A DNA stretch of 32,702 nucleotides. Source: Actinomycetota bacterium. GTDB taxonomy: Bacteria > Actinomycetota > Actinomycetes > Actinomycetales > Kineosporiaceae. The DNA lies in NCBI GenBank assembly GCA_030837345.1, contig JAUPKQ010000225.1:1-32702 (forward strand). The letters are read 5' to 3'. Made by a program: the position numbers and the translations under genes. The notes beneath the pieces are model-generated. The model was not told where the DNA came from and did not search any database. It saw nothing but the letters and a program-made list of their open reading frames with translations. Shown in pieces: positions 16,636 to 25,302 of the stretch. Every line of letters begins with the position of its first letter. Position 1 is the first letter of the stretch.

Positions 16636-17043
16636 TCAGACGCGGCGGCGCTTCGGGGGACGGCACCCGTTGTGCGGGGTGGGCGTGACGTCCTGGATCG
16701 AACCGACCTCAAGGCCCGTGGCCTGGAGGGAACGGATCGCCGTCTCGCGGCCGGAACCGGGACCCTTGACGAAGACGTCGACCTTGCGCATGCCGTGCTC
16801 CTGGGCCCGGCGGGCAGCGGCCTCGGCGGCCATCTGCGCCGCGAACGGGGTCGACTTGCGGGACCCCTTGAAGCCGACCTGGCCGGCGGAGGCCCACGAG
16901 ATCACGGCGCCGGTCGGGTCCGTGATGGACACGATCGTGTTGTTGAACGTGCTCTTGATGTGCGCGTGGCCGTGGGAGACGTTCTTCTTCTCCTTGCGGC
17001 GCGGCTTCCGCGCCGAGGACTGCTGTCGGGACTTGGGGGGCAT
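16636..17043 (-). CDS. rpsK: Ribosomal protein uS11
   Basis: A 135-residue platform protein of the small subunit. It carries the family segments [20 protein letters not shown] near residue 24, [19 protein letters not shown] near 52, and [17 protein letters not shown] near 90, and ends [11 protein letters not shown]. The basic N-terminus ([18 protein letters not shown]) is normal. It follows rpsM after a 69-base gap and precedes rpsD. Confidence 0.98.
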   Translation of the reverse strand: MPPKSRQQSSARKPRRKEKKNVSHGHAHIKSTFNNTIVSITDPTGAVISWASAGQVGFKGSRKSTPFAAQMAAEAAARRAQEHGMRKVDVFVKGPGSGRETAIRSLQATGLEVGSIQDVTPTPHNGCRPPKRRRV

Positions 17044-17112
17044 CTGGATGAGCTCCTGGAAGGTGAGGTCGTCGGTCCGGACCAGCGCGAGCGGCGGACT
17101 CGGCGGATCGGA

Positions 17113-17493
17113 CTACTTCTTGCCGGCCTTCTTCTTGCCTGCGACGGTGCGCTTCGGACCCTTGCGGGTACGGGCGTTCGTCTTGGTGCGCTGACCACGC
17201 ACGGGCAGGTGGCGACGGTGCCGGAGGCCCTGGTAGCAGCCGATCTCCATCTTGCGGCGGATGTCGGCGTTCACCTCGCGGCGGAGGTCGCCCTCCACCT
17301 TGAGGTTGCCCTCGATGTAGTCGCGGAGCCTGACGAGATCCTCGTCGCTCATGTCACGGACACGGAGGTCCGGGCTGACGCCGGTGGCCGCGAGGGCCTC
17401 GGCCGCACGCGTCCTGCCGACGCCGTAGATGTAGGTGAGTGCGACTTCCAGCCGCTTGTCGCGGGGGAGGTCGACACCGACGAGGCGTGCCAT
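17113..17493 (-). CDS. rpsM: Ribosomal protein uS13
   Basis: A 126-residue head protein contacting tRNA and forming intersubunit bridges. It starts [20 protein letters not shown] at 17493; 24 further in-frame codons upstream are not conserved S13 and are excluded. The helix-hairpin IYGVGRTRA, the [14 protein letters not shown] segment and [25 protein letters not shown] are canonical. The tail is Lys-rich (KKKAGKK). The gap to rpmJ upstream, 190 bases, is unusually long for this operon and contains a long-range inverted repeat. Confidence 0.98.
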   Translation of the reverse strand: MARLVGVDLPRDKRLEVALTYIYGVGRTRAAEALAATGVSPDLRVRDMSDEDLVRLRDYIEGNLKVEGDLRREVNADIRRKMEIGCYQGLRHRRHLPVRGQRTKTNARTRKGPKRTVAGKKKAGKK

Positions 17494-17525
17494 GGTTCTC
17501 TCTTCTGTGCTTGCAGTGGTGTGGT

Positions 17526-17625
17526 GCAGTACCGGCCCCGGATGGCTGTCCGGGTCCCCGGCCACTGCTGCCGGGGGTGTCGTCCCGGACGGTCCGCAGG
17601 CGGAGGTCCGGGGGTCGGGTACTGC
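17526..17625 (-). promoter_or_regulatory. Structured rpmJ-rpsM spacer
   Basis: GCAGTACC (17526-17533) and GGTACTGC (17618-17625) are perfect complements closing an 84-base GC-rich domain. It lies just before rpsM, where the E. coli alpha operon carries the S4-binding regulatory pseudoknot. Confidence 0.5.
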
Positions 17626-17683
17626 GTGGGCGGTGCGACGGTCAGAAGCGGCCCGGACGGCGCCGGGACGGGTCCTGCGGGAA

Positions 17684-17797
17684 TCAGCCCTGGCGCTGCT
17701 TGTGGCGCAGGTTCTCGCAGATCACCATGACCCGCCCGTGACGGCGGATCACCTTGCACTTGTCGCAAATCTTCTTGACGCTCGGCTTGACCTTCAT
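17684..17797 (-). CDS. rpmJ: Ribosomal protein bL36
   Basis: A 37-residue zinc-ribbon protein of the large subunit. The reading is [15 protein letters not shown], then [13 protein letters not shown] and LRHKQRQG. Zinc ligands Cys11, Cys14, Cys27 and His32 are all present, making this the C+ form. It lies between infA and rpsM, its standard place. Genomes with this zinc form may carry a zinc-free second copy elsewhere, which cannot be judged here. Confidence 0.97.
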   Translation of the reverse strand: MKVKPSVKKICDKCKVIRRHGRVMVICENLRHKQRQG

Positions 17798-17873
17798 GGG
17801 TCTCTTCCATCGGGGACGCCAACGCCGCGGTGACGCTGCGGCGAGGCGGCGTCGAGCGAGGGTGTCGGGCGGG

Positions 17874-18095
17874 CTACTTGTAGCGGTAGACGATGCGACC
17901 GCGAGAGAGGTCGTAGGGGCTCAGCTCCACCACGACCCTGTCCTCGGGGAGGATCCGGATGTAGTGCTGGCGCATTTTGCCCGAGATGTGAGCGAGCACC
18001 TTGTGGCCGTTCGAGAGTTCGACCCTGAACATCGCGTTCGGGAGAGCCTCGACCACGGTGCCCTCGATCTCGATGACCCCGTCCTTCTTGGGCAT
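17874..18095 (-). CDS. infA: Translation initiation factor IF-1
   Basis: A 73-residue OB-fold protein that occupies the A site during initiation. It begins [20 protein letters not shown] and includes [21 protein letters not shown] and the end [15 protein letters not shown] lies just before ATG 18095; an in-frame extension to 18170 is leader sequence, not IF-1. It opens the operon infA-rpmJ-rpsM-rpsK-rpsD-rpoA-rplQ, with its own promoter about 135 bases upstream. Confidence 0.98.
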   Translation of the reverse strand: MPKKDGVIEIEGTVVEALPNAMFRVELSNGHKVLAHISGKMRQHYIRILPEDRVVVELSPYDLSRGRIVYRYK

Positions 18096-18227
18096 GTCCT
18101 CCGCAATCCTTCTGGCCACCGCAAAGGCGGCCTCTGTTGACCTTCCAGGCACACGTGTGACGGCGTCCATGATGGCCAGACCAGCCGCGGGGCCACCGGG
18201 ACGTGAATGCTCGTGAGCCGAAGATGG

Positions 18228-18256
18228 AGTCTACGCGAGGAACCGCTCACATAAGA
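18228..18256 (-). promoter_or_regulatory. infA operon promoter
   Basis: Minus-strand TAGACT (18233-18228) is an excellent actinobacterial -10. A weak -35, TCTTAT (18256-18251), lies 17 bases upstream. The predicted leader to infA is about 125 bases. The gap 18096-18307 shows no other gene. Confidence 0.65.
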
Positions 18257-18307
18257 AATCGGCCCCGGATCCCGCGAGCCCGACGGGAGCGATCGCGACG
18301 AAAGCCG

Positions 18308-19153
18308 TCAATCGGCGAGCGGCGCGAAGGTGAGGCCGAGCTCGGCCAGACCGGCCTCTCCGCCGTCCCTCGCCGTCAGAACCCACAACCCTCCGTCGTG
18401 CAGCGCCGCGGTGTGCTCCCAGTGGGCGGCCCGGGAGCCGTCGACCGTCGCGACGGTCCAGTGGTCGGGCAGCACCCGGGTCTCGGGGTCCCCCGCCGTC
18501 AGCATCGGCTCGATCGCGAGGCACAGCCCTGAGCGCATGCGACGTCCGGCCTCGCGGGTGCGGTAGTTCAGGACATGCGGATCCTGGTGCATCTCGGTCC
18601 CGATGCCGTGACCGCCGTACTCCTCGACGAGCCCGAAACGCTCGTCGACGAAGTCCTCGATGGCCCCGCCGATCGCGTTGAGCCTCGCTCCGGCGGCGAT
18701 CGCCCGGATACCGCGCCACATCGCCTGCCGCGTGGTCTCCACCAGATCCCGGTCCGCGTCGGAACCGGCCCGCGACGGATCCTCGCCGTCGGCCGGGACG
18801 ATGACGGAGAAAGCCGAATCACCGTGCCAGCCGGCGAGAATCGCGCCGCAGTCGACCGAGACGATGTCCCCGGCTTCCAGCGCCCGGTCGCCCGGGATCC
18901 CGTGCACGACCTCGTCGTTGACCGAGATGCACGTCGTCGACGGGTACGGCGGATGCCCGTACTTCAAGAACGACGGGACGGCTCCGGCCGAACGGATGAC
19001 GTCGTGCGCGACGTCGTCGAGTTCCCTGGTGGTCGCCCCCGGTCGCACCGCCGCGAGAACGGCGTCCAGCGCGTCGGCGACCACCAGCCCGGCCCGCCGC
19101 ATCAGGCGGATCTGGTCAGGCGTCTTGTACTGCGTACGATCCCGTCCGAGCAC
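18308..19153 (-). CDS. map: Methionine aminopeptidase, type I
   Basis: A 281-residue dinuclear metal enzyme that removes the initiator methionine from nascent proteins. Metal ligands are all visible: Asp101 (VDCGA), Asp112 (HGDSAF), His182 (GHGIG), Glu215 (AIEPM) and Glu246 (HWEHTAAL). The substrate His84 is in NDEVVHG. The length matches the type I core without the SH3-binding zinc-finger extension found in some actinobacterial paralogs. GTG start, 6 bases after adk, in the operon secY-adk-map. Confidence 0.97.
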   Translation of the reverse strand: MLGRDRTQYKTPDQIRLMRRAGLVVADALDAVLAAVRPGATTRELDDVAHDVIRSAGAVPSFLKYGHPPYPSTTCISVNDEVVHGIPGDRALEAGDIVSVDCGAILAGWHGDSAFSVIVPADGEDPSRAGSDADRDLVETTRQAMWRGIRAIAAGARLNAIGGAIEDFVDERFGLVEEYGGHGIGTEMHQDPHVLNYRTREAGRRMRSGLCLAIEPMLTAGDPETRVLPDHWTVATVDGSRAAHWEHTAALHDGGLWVLTARDGGEAGLAELGLTFAPLAD

Positions 19154-19159
19154 GCGGGC

Positions 19160-19723
19160 TCAGCCCTCCAGCGCCGCGAGGATGCGGCCCGTCACGTCGT
19201 CGACCGCCCCCATGCCGTCGACCCTGTGGACGATCCCCCGGCTGCCGTAGAGGCTCGTCAGGGGCTCCGTCTGCTCGGCGTAGACCTCCAGCCGACGCCG
19301 GATGACGTCCTCGGTGTCGTCCGCCCGGCCCTCGATCTCGGCACGCTTCAGCAAGCGGCCGACGACCTCGTCGGCGTCCGCGGTGATCTCGACGACGGCC
19401 TCGACCGTGAGACCTGACGTCGCGAGGATCGCGTCGAGGACTTCGACCTGGGCCGTCGTCCGGGGATACCCGTCGAGCAGGAAACCACGCTCGGCATCCG
19501 GCTCGGCGAGCCTCGCCCGCACCATGTCATTCGTGACCGAATCCGGGACGTACTCGCCGGCGTCCATGTAGCGCTTCGCGAGAACACCGAGTTCCGTCCC
19601 CGCGGACACGTTCGACCGGAAGATGTCACCGGTCGAGATGGCGGGGATCGACAGGTTGTCCGCCACACGGCGCGCCTGCGTGCCCTTGCCGGCCCCGGGG
19701 GGACCGAGGAAAACGAGCCTCAC
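19160..19723 (-). CDS. adk: Adenylate kinase
   Basis: A 187-residue kinase interconverting ATP + AMP and 2 ADP. The P-loop GPPGAGKGT spans residues 7-15. TGDIFR (AMP site), LLDGYPRT and RADDTEDVIRRRL follow. It is the short-LID form without the zinc-binding cysteines, normal for high-GC Gram-positives. Its GTG overlaps the secY TGA (GTGA), so it is coupled to secY. Confidence 0.98.
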   Translation of the reverse strand: MRLVFLGPPGAGKGTQARRVADNLSIPAISTGDIFRSNVSAGTELGVLAKRYMDAGEYVPDSVTNDMVRARLAEPDAERGFLLDGYPRTTAQVEVLDAILATSGLTVEAVVEITADADEVVGRLLKRAEIEGRADDTEDVIRRRLEVYAEQTEPLTSLYGSRGIVHRVDGMGAVDDVTGRILAALEG

Positions 19724-21021
19724 CGGAGGAACCCTTCGTAGTGCCGCTGCTGGAGCTGCGACTCGATCTGCTTGACCGTCTCCAGGCCGACGCCGACGAC
19801 GATCAGGATCGAGGTACCACCGAACGGGAAGTTGTTGGTGTTCGCGTTCAGCAGCGCCAGGGCCACGAGGGGAATGAGCGCCACGAAGCCGAGGTACAGG
19901 GCACCGGGTGCGGTGATCCGGGAGAGCACGAAGTCCAGATACTCGGCAGTGGGGCGGCCCGCCCGGATACCGGGGATGAAGCCGCCGTACTTCTTCATGT
20001 TCTCGGCGACCTCGTCCGGGTTGAACGTGATCGACACATAGAAGTACGTGAAGAAGATAATCAAGGCGAAATAGGCGAGCATGTAGACCGGGTCGTCACC
20101 CTTGACCAGATGGGTGTTGATCCACTGGACCCACCCCGCGGTACTGCCCCTCTGGAACTGCGTGATCAGAGCGGGCAGGTACAGCAACGACGAGGCGAAG
20201 ATGACCGGGATGACACCGGCCATGTTCACCTTGATGGGGATGTAGGTGCTCGTCCCGCCGTACTGCCGGCGACCGATCATGCGCTTGGCATACTGCACGG
20301 GGATGCGGCGCTGGGACTGCTCGACGAAGACGACCAGGCCCATGATGACCAGACCCATCGCGATGACGATCAGCATGATGTCCGTGCTGCGCTCCGAGCG
20401 GATCGCCCAGATCGACTGCGGGAACCCCGCGGCGATCGACGTGAAGATCAGCAGCGACATGCCGTTCCCGATCCCGCGCTCGGTGATCACCTCACCGAGC
20501 CACATGATCAGGCCGGTACCCGCGGTCATGGTGACCACCATGATCAGGGCCGTGACGATCGAGCGGCTCGGCACGATCTCCTGCGGGCAGGGGGTACCGA
20601 ACAGCTGGTTGGCCCGCGCGATCGCCACGAGGGTCGTCGACTGGAGGATCGCGAGACCGATGGTGAGGTAGCGGGTGTACTGGGTCAGCTTCGCCGTCCC
20701 GGTCTGCCCCTCCTCCTTCAACGTCTCGAAGCGAGGAATCACCACGGTGAGCAACTGAACGATGATGCTCGCGGTGATGTAGGGCATGATCCCCAAGGCG
20801 AATACCGACAACTGCAGCAGTGCACCACCACTGAACAGGTTGATCAGGGCGAGGGTCCCCGTGGAGTCCCCCCGATTGATGCACTGCCGCACGTTCTGAT
20901 AGTCGACCCCCGGCGTGGGGATGAAGGACCCCAGCCGGAAGACGGCCATGATCCCGATCGAGAACAGCAGCTTTCGCCTCAGATCGGGGGTGCGGAACGC
21001 CCGAGCGAACGCGGTGAGCAC
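19720..21021 (-). CDS. secY: Protein translocase subunit SecY
   Basis: A 433-residue channel subunit with ten hydrophobic segments, forming the membrane pore of the Sec pathway. It starts MLTAFARAFRTPDLRRKLLF. The plug region follows TPGVDY. The signature GIMPYITASIIVQLL lies near residue 77, and the conserved basic cytoplasmic loop QRRIPVQYAKR near 216. TFNPDEVAENMKKYGGFIPGIRAG begins near 332. GTG start with AGGAGG upstream. Its own -10 box and two hairpins after rplO suggest a separate transcript carrying secY-adk-map. Confidence 0.98.
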   Translation of the reverse strand: MLTAFARAFRTPDLRRKLLFSIGIMAVFRLGSFIPTPGVDYQNVRQCINRGDSTGTLALINLFSGGALLQLSVFALGIMPYITASIIVQLLTVVIPRFETLKEEGQTGTAKLTQYTRYLTIGLAILQSTTLVAIARANQLFGTPCPQEIVPSRSIVTALIMVVTMTAGTGLIMWLGEVITERGIGNGMSLLIFTSIAAGFPQSIWAIRSERSTDIMLIVIAMGLVIMGLVVFVEQSQRRIPVQYAKRMIGRRQYGGTSTYIPIKVNMAGVIPVIFASSLLYLPALITQFQRGSTAGWVQWINTHLVKGDDPVYMLAYFALIIFFTYFYVSITFNPDEVAENMKKYGGFIPGIRAGRPTAEYLDFVLSRITAPGALYLGFVALIPLVALALLNANTNNFPFGGTSILIVVGVGLETVKQIESQLQQRHYEGFLR

Positions 21022-21100
21022 GGAACCTCCTGCGCGCCGCCCGTGGGACGGCTCGTCGACTCAACGGGTGGCCCTGAGCACAGGTGCCGCCTCGGTCGTG

Positions 21101-21106
21101 ACACTA
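21101..21106 (-). promoter_or_regulatory. Candidate secY -10 box
   Basis: TAGTGT on the minus strand, 80 bases before the secY GTG, fits TANNNT. No convincing -35 is visible, so this is a modest call. Confidence 0.4.
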
Positions 21107-21116
21107 ACATCCCTGC

Positions 21117-21165
21117 TCCCCCAGCGGCCGGACCGCACGTGTCCTCGTGCGAACGGCCGGGGGGA
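21117..21165 (-). terminator. Long hairpin between rplO and secY
   Basis: TCCCCC, CGGCCG and CGCACG (21117-21139) pair with CGTGCG, CGGCCG and GGGGGA (21146-21165): 18 base pairs interrupted by two small internal loops, TGTCCT apex. It sits just upstream of the secY -10 box. No U-tract. Confidence 0.7.
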
Positions 21166-21198
21166 CCGGGCATATGCGTAGTAGCAAGCTCCATCGAT

Positions 21199-21242
21199 GC
21201 AGAACAGGGACCCACCCCAGGTGCGGCCGGATCCCTGTCTGC
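21199..21242 (-). terminator. Hairpin after rplO
   Basis: ACAGGGA/TCCCTGT (21204-21210, 21232-21238) extended by GCAG/CTGC across one bulge. It lies just beyond the rplO stop, after a T6 run. Probably ends or attenuates the spc-operon transcript. Confidence 0.6.
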
Positions 21243-21255
21243 GTGAAAAAACTGC

Positions 21256-21726
21256 TTACAGCGTGGAGACGGACCCTCCGGCAGCGGAGATCTTCTCCTT
21301 GGCGCTCGCCGAGAAGGCGTGCACCGTCACCTGGAAGGCCGCAGTGGCCTCCCCGGTCCCGAGGACCTTGACGGGGAGCCCGTCACGAACGGCTCCCGCG
21401 TCCACCAGACGCTCGACCGTGATCTCGCCGCCGTCCGGGAACAGCGCCGAGAGACGGTCGAGATTGACGACCTGGTACGTCACCTTGGCCGGGTTCTTGA
21501 ACCCGCGCAGCTTCGGCAGGCGCATGTGCAAGGGCATCTGGCCGCCCTCGAACGCCGCCGAGACCTGGTAGCGGGCCTTCGTTCCCTTGGTACCGCGTCC
21601 AGCCGTCTTGCCCTTGCTGCCCTCACCGCGACCCACGCGGATCTTCGCGGTACGCGCGCCCGGCGCCGGACGAAGGTGATGCACCTTCAGCGCGTGCTCG
21701 CGAACCGTGGACGACTCACCTGCCAT
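21256..21726 (-). CDS. rplO: Ribosomal protein uL15
   Basis: A 156-residue large-subunit assembly protein. It contains [22 protein letters not shown] near residue 12, the glycine-rich [15 protein letters not shown] loop, and [20 protein letters not shown] near 58. Length and order are standard. It is the last gene of the S10-spc run, one base after rpmD, with two hairpins following. Confidence 0.98.
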   Translation of the reverse strand: MAGESSTVREHALKVHHLRPAPGARTAKIRVGRGEGSKGKTAGRGTKGTKARYQVSAAFEGGQMPLHMRLPKLRGFKNPAKVTYQVVNLDRLSALFPDGGEITVERLVDAGAVRDGLPVKVLGTGEATAAFQVTVHAFSASAKEKISAAGGSVSTL

Positions 21727-21727
21727 C

Positions 21728-21910
21728 TCAGTCCACCTCCTCCACGACGACGAGGTGCCGGACGGTGTGGACCATCCCCCTGATCTCGGGGCGGTCCTCC
21801 TTCACGACGACGTCGCTGATGCGCTTGAGGCCGAGCGACCGCAGGGTTTCCCGCTGGTTCCGCTGGCCGCCGATCTCCGACTTGATCTGAGTGACCTTCA
21901 GCCTGGCCAT
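21728..21910 (-). CDS. rpmD: Ribosomal protein uL30
   Basis: A 60-residue protein, [15 protein letters not shown] through the conserved [13 protein letters not shown] and [12 protein letters not shown] blocks. Its ATG overlaps the rpsE TGA (ATGA). The frame stays open further upstream, but the start is set by the conserved N-terminus and the coupling overlap. Confidence 0.97.
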   Translation of the reverse strand: MARLKVTQIKSEIGGQRNQRETLRSLGLKRISDVVVKEDRPEIRGMVHTVRHLVVVEEVD

Positions 21911-22545
21911 CACGCCCCCGCCCCGGCCCGGGCGCGCAGAAGCGCGGCGGGCGCGACGTCCTCGATAGGAAGCCCACGACGGGCGGCGACCGCCTCGGGC
22001 CGCTCGAGACCGCGCAGGGCGGCCACCGTCGCGTGGACGATGTTGATGGGGTTGTCCGAGCCGAGGGACTTGCTCAGGACGTCGTGGATACCGGCGCACT
22101 CGAGGACGGCGCGCACGGGCCCACCGGCGATGACACCGGTACCGGGCGACGCCGGCTTGAGCAGCACGACGCCGGCCGCGGCCTCACCCTGGATGGGGTG
22201 AGGGATGGTCCCGGCGATCCGCGGAACCTTGAAGAAGTGCTTCTTGGCCTCCTCGACACCCTTGGCGATCGCCGCGGGCACCTCCTTGGCCTTCCCGTAG
22301 CCGACGCCGACGGTTCCGTCGCCGTCGCCCACGACCACGAGGGCGGTGAAGCTGAAGCGACGGCCGCCCTTGACGACCTTGGCCACGCGGTTGATGGTGA
22401 CGACGCGCTCGACGAACGCATTCTTGTCGGCGGAGTTGTCCCGGTCGCGCCGGTTGTCGCGGTCACGACGGTCCCGGCGGGGGGAGCCCTCGCCGCCGCC
22501 ACCGCCCTGAGGGCCGCCGCCGCCGCGGCGCTGGGGTCCAGCCAT
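21910..22545 (-). CDS. rpsE: Ribosomal protein uS5
   Basis: A 211-residue protein involved in mRNA helicase activity and decoding fidelity. The first 40 residues are a Gly/Arg/Asp-rich low-complexity extension ([25 protein letters not shown]), typical in kind of actinobacteria. The double-stranded RNA-binding fold begins [20 protein letters not shown] near 48, with [18 protein letters not shown] near 78 and [22 protein letters not shown] near 141. It ends in an Ala-rich tail and overlaps rpmD. Confidence 0.97.
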   Translation of the reverse strand: MAGPQRRGGGGPQGGGGGEGSPRRDRRDRDNRRDRDNSADKNAFVERVVTINRVAKVVKGGRRFSFTALVVVGDGDGTVGVGYGKAKEVPAAIAKGVEEAKKHFFKVPRIAGTIPHPIQGEAAAGVVLLKPASPGTGVIAGGPVRAVLECAGIHDVLSKSLGSDNPINIVHATVAALRGLERPEAVAARRGLPIEDVAPAALLRARAGAGA

Positions 22546-22591
22546 CAGACGTTCCTTCTCTCGATCGAGTCGACGGTCGAAGCAGCTTCGG

Positions 22592-22981
22592 TCACAGCGT
22601 CAGACCACCCTCACGCGCGCCGTCCGCCACCGCGGCCACCCGGCCGTGGTAGCGGTTGCCACCCCGGTCGAAGACGGCCGCGTCACAGCCGGCCGCCTTG
22701 GCCCGCTCCGCGAGGAGCTGTCCGACCTTCTTCGCCTTGGCGGTCTTGTCGCCGTCCAGGGCCCTGAGGTCGGCCTCGAGCGTCGAGGCCGAGACCAGCG
22801 TGTGTCCGACGGTGTCGTCGACCAACTGGGCGACCATGTGTCGCGAGGACCGCGTGACGACCAGGCGAGGACGCTCTGTCGTGCCCGTGACCTTCTTGCG
22901 CACCCGCAGGTGACGACGGGTACGGGCCGCGTCCTTGCCCTTACCGGCGCCCCCGCCACTGCGCTTCACACCGATGGTCAC
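22592..22981 (-). CDS. rplR: Ribosomal protein uL18
   Basis: A 129-residue 5S rRNA-binding protein. It shows [20 protein letters not shown] near 20, [12 protein letters not shown] near 45, and the [24 protein letters not shown] ending. GTG start overlaps the rplF TGA (GTGA). An N-terminal Gly/Lys-rich stretch (GGGAGKGKD) is somewhat longer than in E. coli. Confidence 0.97.
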   Translation of the reverse strand: MTIGVKRSGGGAGKGKDAARTRRHLRVRKKVTGTTERPRLVVTRSSRHMVAQLVDDTVGHTLVSASTLEADLRALDGDKTAKAKKVGQLLAERAKAAGCDAAVFDRGGNRYHGRVAAVADGAREGGLTL

Positions 22982-23517
22982 TTCTTGCCCGCCTTCCCGA
23001 CCTTGCGACGGATCAGCTCGCCCGCGTACCGCACGCCCTTGCCCTTGTACGGGTCGGGCTTCCGCAGCTTGCGCAGGTTCGCGGCGACCTCGCCGACCTG
23101 CTGCTTGTCGATGCCGGACACGGTGAACCGCGTCGGGCCCTCGACGGTGAACGTCACTCCCGCCGGGGGCGTGACGGTGATGGGGTGGCTGTATCCGAGA
23201 GCGAACTCAAGACCTGCGCCCTTGGCCACCACACGGTAACCAGTGCCGACGATTTCGAGCTTCTTCTCGTATCCCTGCGTCACACCGGTGACCATGTTGG
23301 CGATCAGGGTGCGGGTCAGCCCGTGCAGCGAGCGTGACAGGCGCTCGTTGTCAGGACGCTTCACCAGCAGGATCTCGCCTTCGCGGGAAACCTCGATGGG
23401 TGCTGCGACCGCGTGGGTCAGGGAGCCCTTGGGGCCCTTCACCGTCACGTCGCGGCCGTCGATGGCGACATCAACGCCGCCGGGCACGGTGATGGGCAGT
23501 TTGCCGATGCGGGACAT
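22978..23517 (-). CDS. rplF: Ribosomal protein uL6
   Basis: A 179-residue protein near the sarcin-ricin loop. It opens [20 protein letters not shown] and carries [10 protein letters not shown] near 28, [19 protein letters not shown] near 65 and the C-terminal [25 protein letters not shown] signature. It is 17 bases from the rpsH stop and overlaps rplR by GTGA. Confidence 0.98.
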   Translation of the reverse strand: MSRIGKLPITVPGGVDVAIDGRDVTVKGPKGSLTHAVAAPIEVSREGEILLVKRPDNERLSRSLHGLTRTLIANMVTGVTQGYEKKLEIVGTGYRVVAKGAGLEFALGYSHPITVTPPAGVTFTVEGPTRFTVSGIDKQQVGEVAANLRKLRKPDPYKGKGVRYAGELIRRKVGKAGKK

Positions 23518-23534
23518 GCTCCTCCTCCCCCGGC

Positions 23535-23933
23535 TTACCAGACGTAGGCGAGGACTTCCCCGCCCACGCCCTTCTTGTTGGCCTGACGATCGGTGAGGAG
23601 GCCGGACGACGTGGACAGGATCGCCACGCCGAGGCCACCGAGCACCCGCGGCAGGTTGGTCGACTTCGCGTAGACACGCAGACCGGGCTTGCTGATCCGC
23701 CGGATACCGGCGATCGAGCGCTCCCGGTTGGGGCCGTACTTGAGCGTCAGGGTCAGCGTCTTGCCGACCTCGGCGTCCGACACGGACCAGGAAAGGATGT
23801 ACCCCTCCTGCTGGAGGATCTCCGCGATCCGCGCCTTGAGCTTGCTGTACGGCATGGTGGACACGTCGTGGTACGCCGAATTGGCGTTCCGGAGCCGCGT
23901 CAGCATGTCCGCGATCGGGTCGGTCATGGTCAT
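23535..23933 (-). CDS. rpsH: Ribosomal protein uS8
   Basis: A 132-residue 16S rRNA-binding protein, the autoregulator of the spc operon in E. coli. It starts [18 protein letters not shown] and ends with [35 protein letters not shown], both canonical. ATG 23933 overlaps the stop of the unknown small gene upstream as ATGA. Its ribosome site, AGGAAGGG, therefore lies inside that gene, so S8 translation is probably coupled to it. Confidence 0.98.
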   Translation of the reverse strand: MTMTDPIADMLTRLRNANSAYHDVSTMPYSKLKARIAEILQQEGYILSWSVSDAEVGKTLTLTLKYGPNRERSIAGIRRISKPGLRVYAKSTNLPRVLGGLGVAILSTSSGLLTDRQANKKGVGGEVLAYVW

Positions 23934-24163
23934 CGGGCTTGCACGCCCTTCCTCACCGCGGTTTCGCCGGCCTGTGCGGCACCGGCGACCTTCGGCGTAG
24001 TGGTTGTCTCCAGGCTGTCGAGGATGTCCTGAACGTCATCCCCGCCGTCCAGCGAGAGGTCGAAAGGAATGTCCGGGTGAATGACGGGCATCGTGTGACG
24101 CAGCGTCATGTGCCCGGTGTAGGGGTACTTCGACCGCAGCGGTACGAGCTCAAGGGTGGCCAT
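23930..24163 (-). CDS. Unknown 77-residue protein embedded between rpsN and rpsH
   Basis: I recognise no family. The ATG at 24163 follows GGTGAGGGAGGG by a normal spacing, 11 bases after the rpsN stop, and the TGA overlaps the rpsH ATG (ATGA). This packing argues for a real translated gene. The protein begins [19 protein letters not shown], has a Pro/His-rich middle ([12 protein letters not shown]), an acidic stretch ([18 protein letters not shown]), a Thr4 spacer, and an Ala/Gly-rich basic tail. It has no signal, membrane segment or cysteines. Third positions are less GC-rich than in the flanking genes. It may be a lineage-specific ribosome-associated or regulatory protein, or only a coupling leader for rpsH. 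Confidence 0.7.
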   Translation of the reverse strand: MATLELVPLRSKYPYTGHMTLRHTMPVIHPDIPFDLSLDGGDDVQDILDSLETTTTPKVAGAAQAGETAVRKGVQAR

Positions 24164-24174
24164 CGTGCCCTCCC

Positions 24175-24360
24175 TCACCAGCTGCTCTTCGTGACGCCGG
24201 GAAGCTCGCCACGGTGCGCCATCTCGCGCACGCACACGCGGCACAGCCCGAACTTGCGGTAGACGGAGTGCGGGCGCCCGCAGCGCTGGCAGCGGGTGTA
24301 CGCACGGACGGCGAACTTGGGCTTGCGGTTGGCCTTGTTGATCAGCGCGGTCTTGGCCAC
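24175..24360 (-). CDS. rpsN: Ribosomal protein uS14, zinc-binding type
   Basis: A 61-residue small-subunit head protein. Cys24-x2-Cys27 and Cys40-x2-Cys43 form the zinc site, placing it in the short C+ class (also called rpsZ). It ends [12 protein letters not shown], the class signature. GTG start, one base after rplE. The short form is the usual one in the spc operon of Gram-positives. Confidence 0.98.
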   Translation of the reverse strand: MAKTALINKANRKPKFAVRAYTRCQRCGRPHSVYRKFGLCRVCVREMAHRGELPGVTKSSW

Positions 24361-24361
24361 G

Positions 24362-24946
24362 TCAGTTCTCCTTGAAGGGGAAGCCGAGTCGGCGCAGCAG
24401 CGCCCTGCCCTCGTCGTCCGTTACGGCCGTGGTCACCACGGTGATGTCCATGCCCCGCACCCTGTCGATCCGGTCGGCGTCGATCTCGTGGAACATCGAC
24501 TGCTCGTTGAGACCGAAGGTGTAGTTGCCGCGCCCGTCGAACTGCTTCGGCGAGAGTCCGCGGAAGTCACGGATCCGCGGGAGGGCCACGGACAGCAGCC
24601 GGTCGACGAACTCCCACATGCGGTCGCCGCGCAACGTGACGTGAGCGCCGATCGGCATTCCCTCACGCAGCTTGAACTGGGCGATGGACTTGCGGGCCTT
24701 CGTCACCTGCGGCTTCTGACCGGTGATCGCGGCCAGGTCGCGAATGGCGCCCTCGATGAGCTTGGAGTCACGAGCCGCCTCGCCGACGCCCATGTTCACC
24801 ACGACCTTGACCAGGCCGGGGATCTGCATGACGTTGCCGTAGCCGAACTCCTTCTCGAGCTCCGGCTTGACCTGCTCGCGGTACCGGCTCTTGAGACGAG
24901 GCGCGGCCGAGGATGCCGAGGAGGTTGGGGAGAGAGTGTCGGTCAT
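24362..24946 (-). CDS. rplE: Ribosomal protein uL5
   Basis: A 194-residue central-protuberance protein binding 5S rRNA and P-site tRNA. It starts [16 protein letters not shown], a short Ser-rich extension, then [33 protein letters not shown] is near residue 40, [15 protein letters not shown] near 85, and [19 protein letters not shown] near 168. ATG 24946 is one base from the rplX stop. Upstream in-frame codons over rplX are excluded. Confidence 0.97.
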   Translation of the reverse strand: MTDTLSPTSSASSAAPRLKSRYREQVKPELEKEFGYGNVMQIPGLVKVVVNMGVGEAARDSKLIEGAIRDLAAITGQKPQVTKARKSIAQFKLREGMPIGAHVTLRGDRMWEFVDRLLSVALPRIRDFRGLSPKQFDGRGNYTFGLNEQSMFHEIDADRIDRVRGMDITVVTTAVTDDEGRALLRRLGFPFKEN

Positions 24947-24947
24947 C

Positions 24948-25301
24948 TCAGATGTCCTTACCCGACCGCTTGGCGACACGGATGCGCACGGTCTTGGTGC
25001 GCCCGTCCCGCTCGACGGTCTCGGTCCTGATGCCCACTCGCGTCGGCTTCTTCGTCTCGGGGTCGACCAGCATGACGTTGCTGATGTGGATCGGCGCCTC
25101 GGTGGTGACGATGCCCCCGGTCCGCGCCCCACGGTTGGACTGACCGACCTTGGTGTGCTTCTTGATCCGGTTGATGCCCTCGACCATGACCCGCGACGTC
25201 TCGGGGTAGACGGCGATCACCTTGCCGGTCTTGCCCTTGTTCTCTTTGGGACCGGTGATCACCTGAACGGTGTCACCCTTCTTGATCCTCAACTTCGCCA
25301 T
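24948..25301 (-). CDS. rplX: Ribosomal protein uL24
   Basis: A 117-residue assembly initiator with the KOW motif at the N-terminus: [20 protein letters not shown] and [22 protein letters not shown] and the [19 protein letters not shown] block follow. The C-terminal 15 residues are basic. ATG 25301 lies one base after the rplN stop. Confidence 0.97.
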   Translation of the reverse strand: MAKLRIKKGDTVQVITGPKENKGKTGKVIAVYPETSRVMVEGINRIKKHTKVGQSNRGARTGGIVTTEAPIHISNVMLVDPETKKPTRVGIRTETVERDGRTKTVRIRVAKRSGKDI

Positions 25302-25302
25302 C

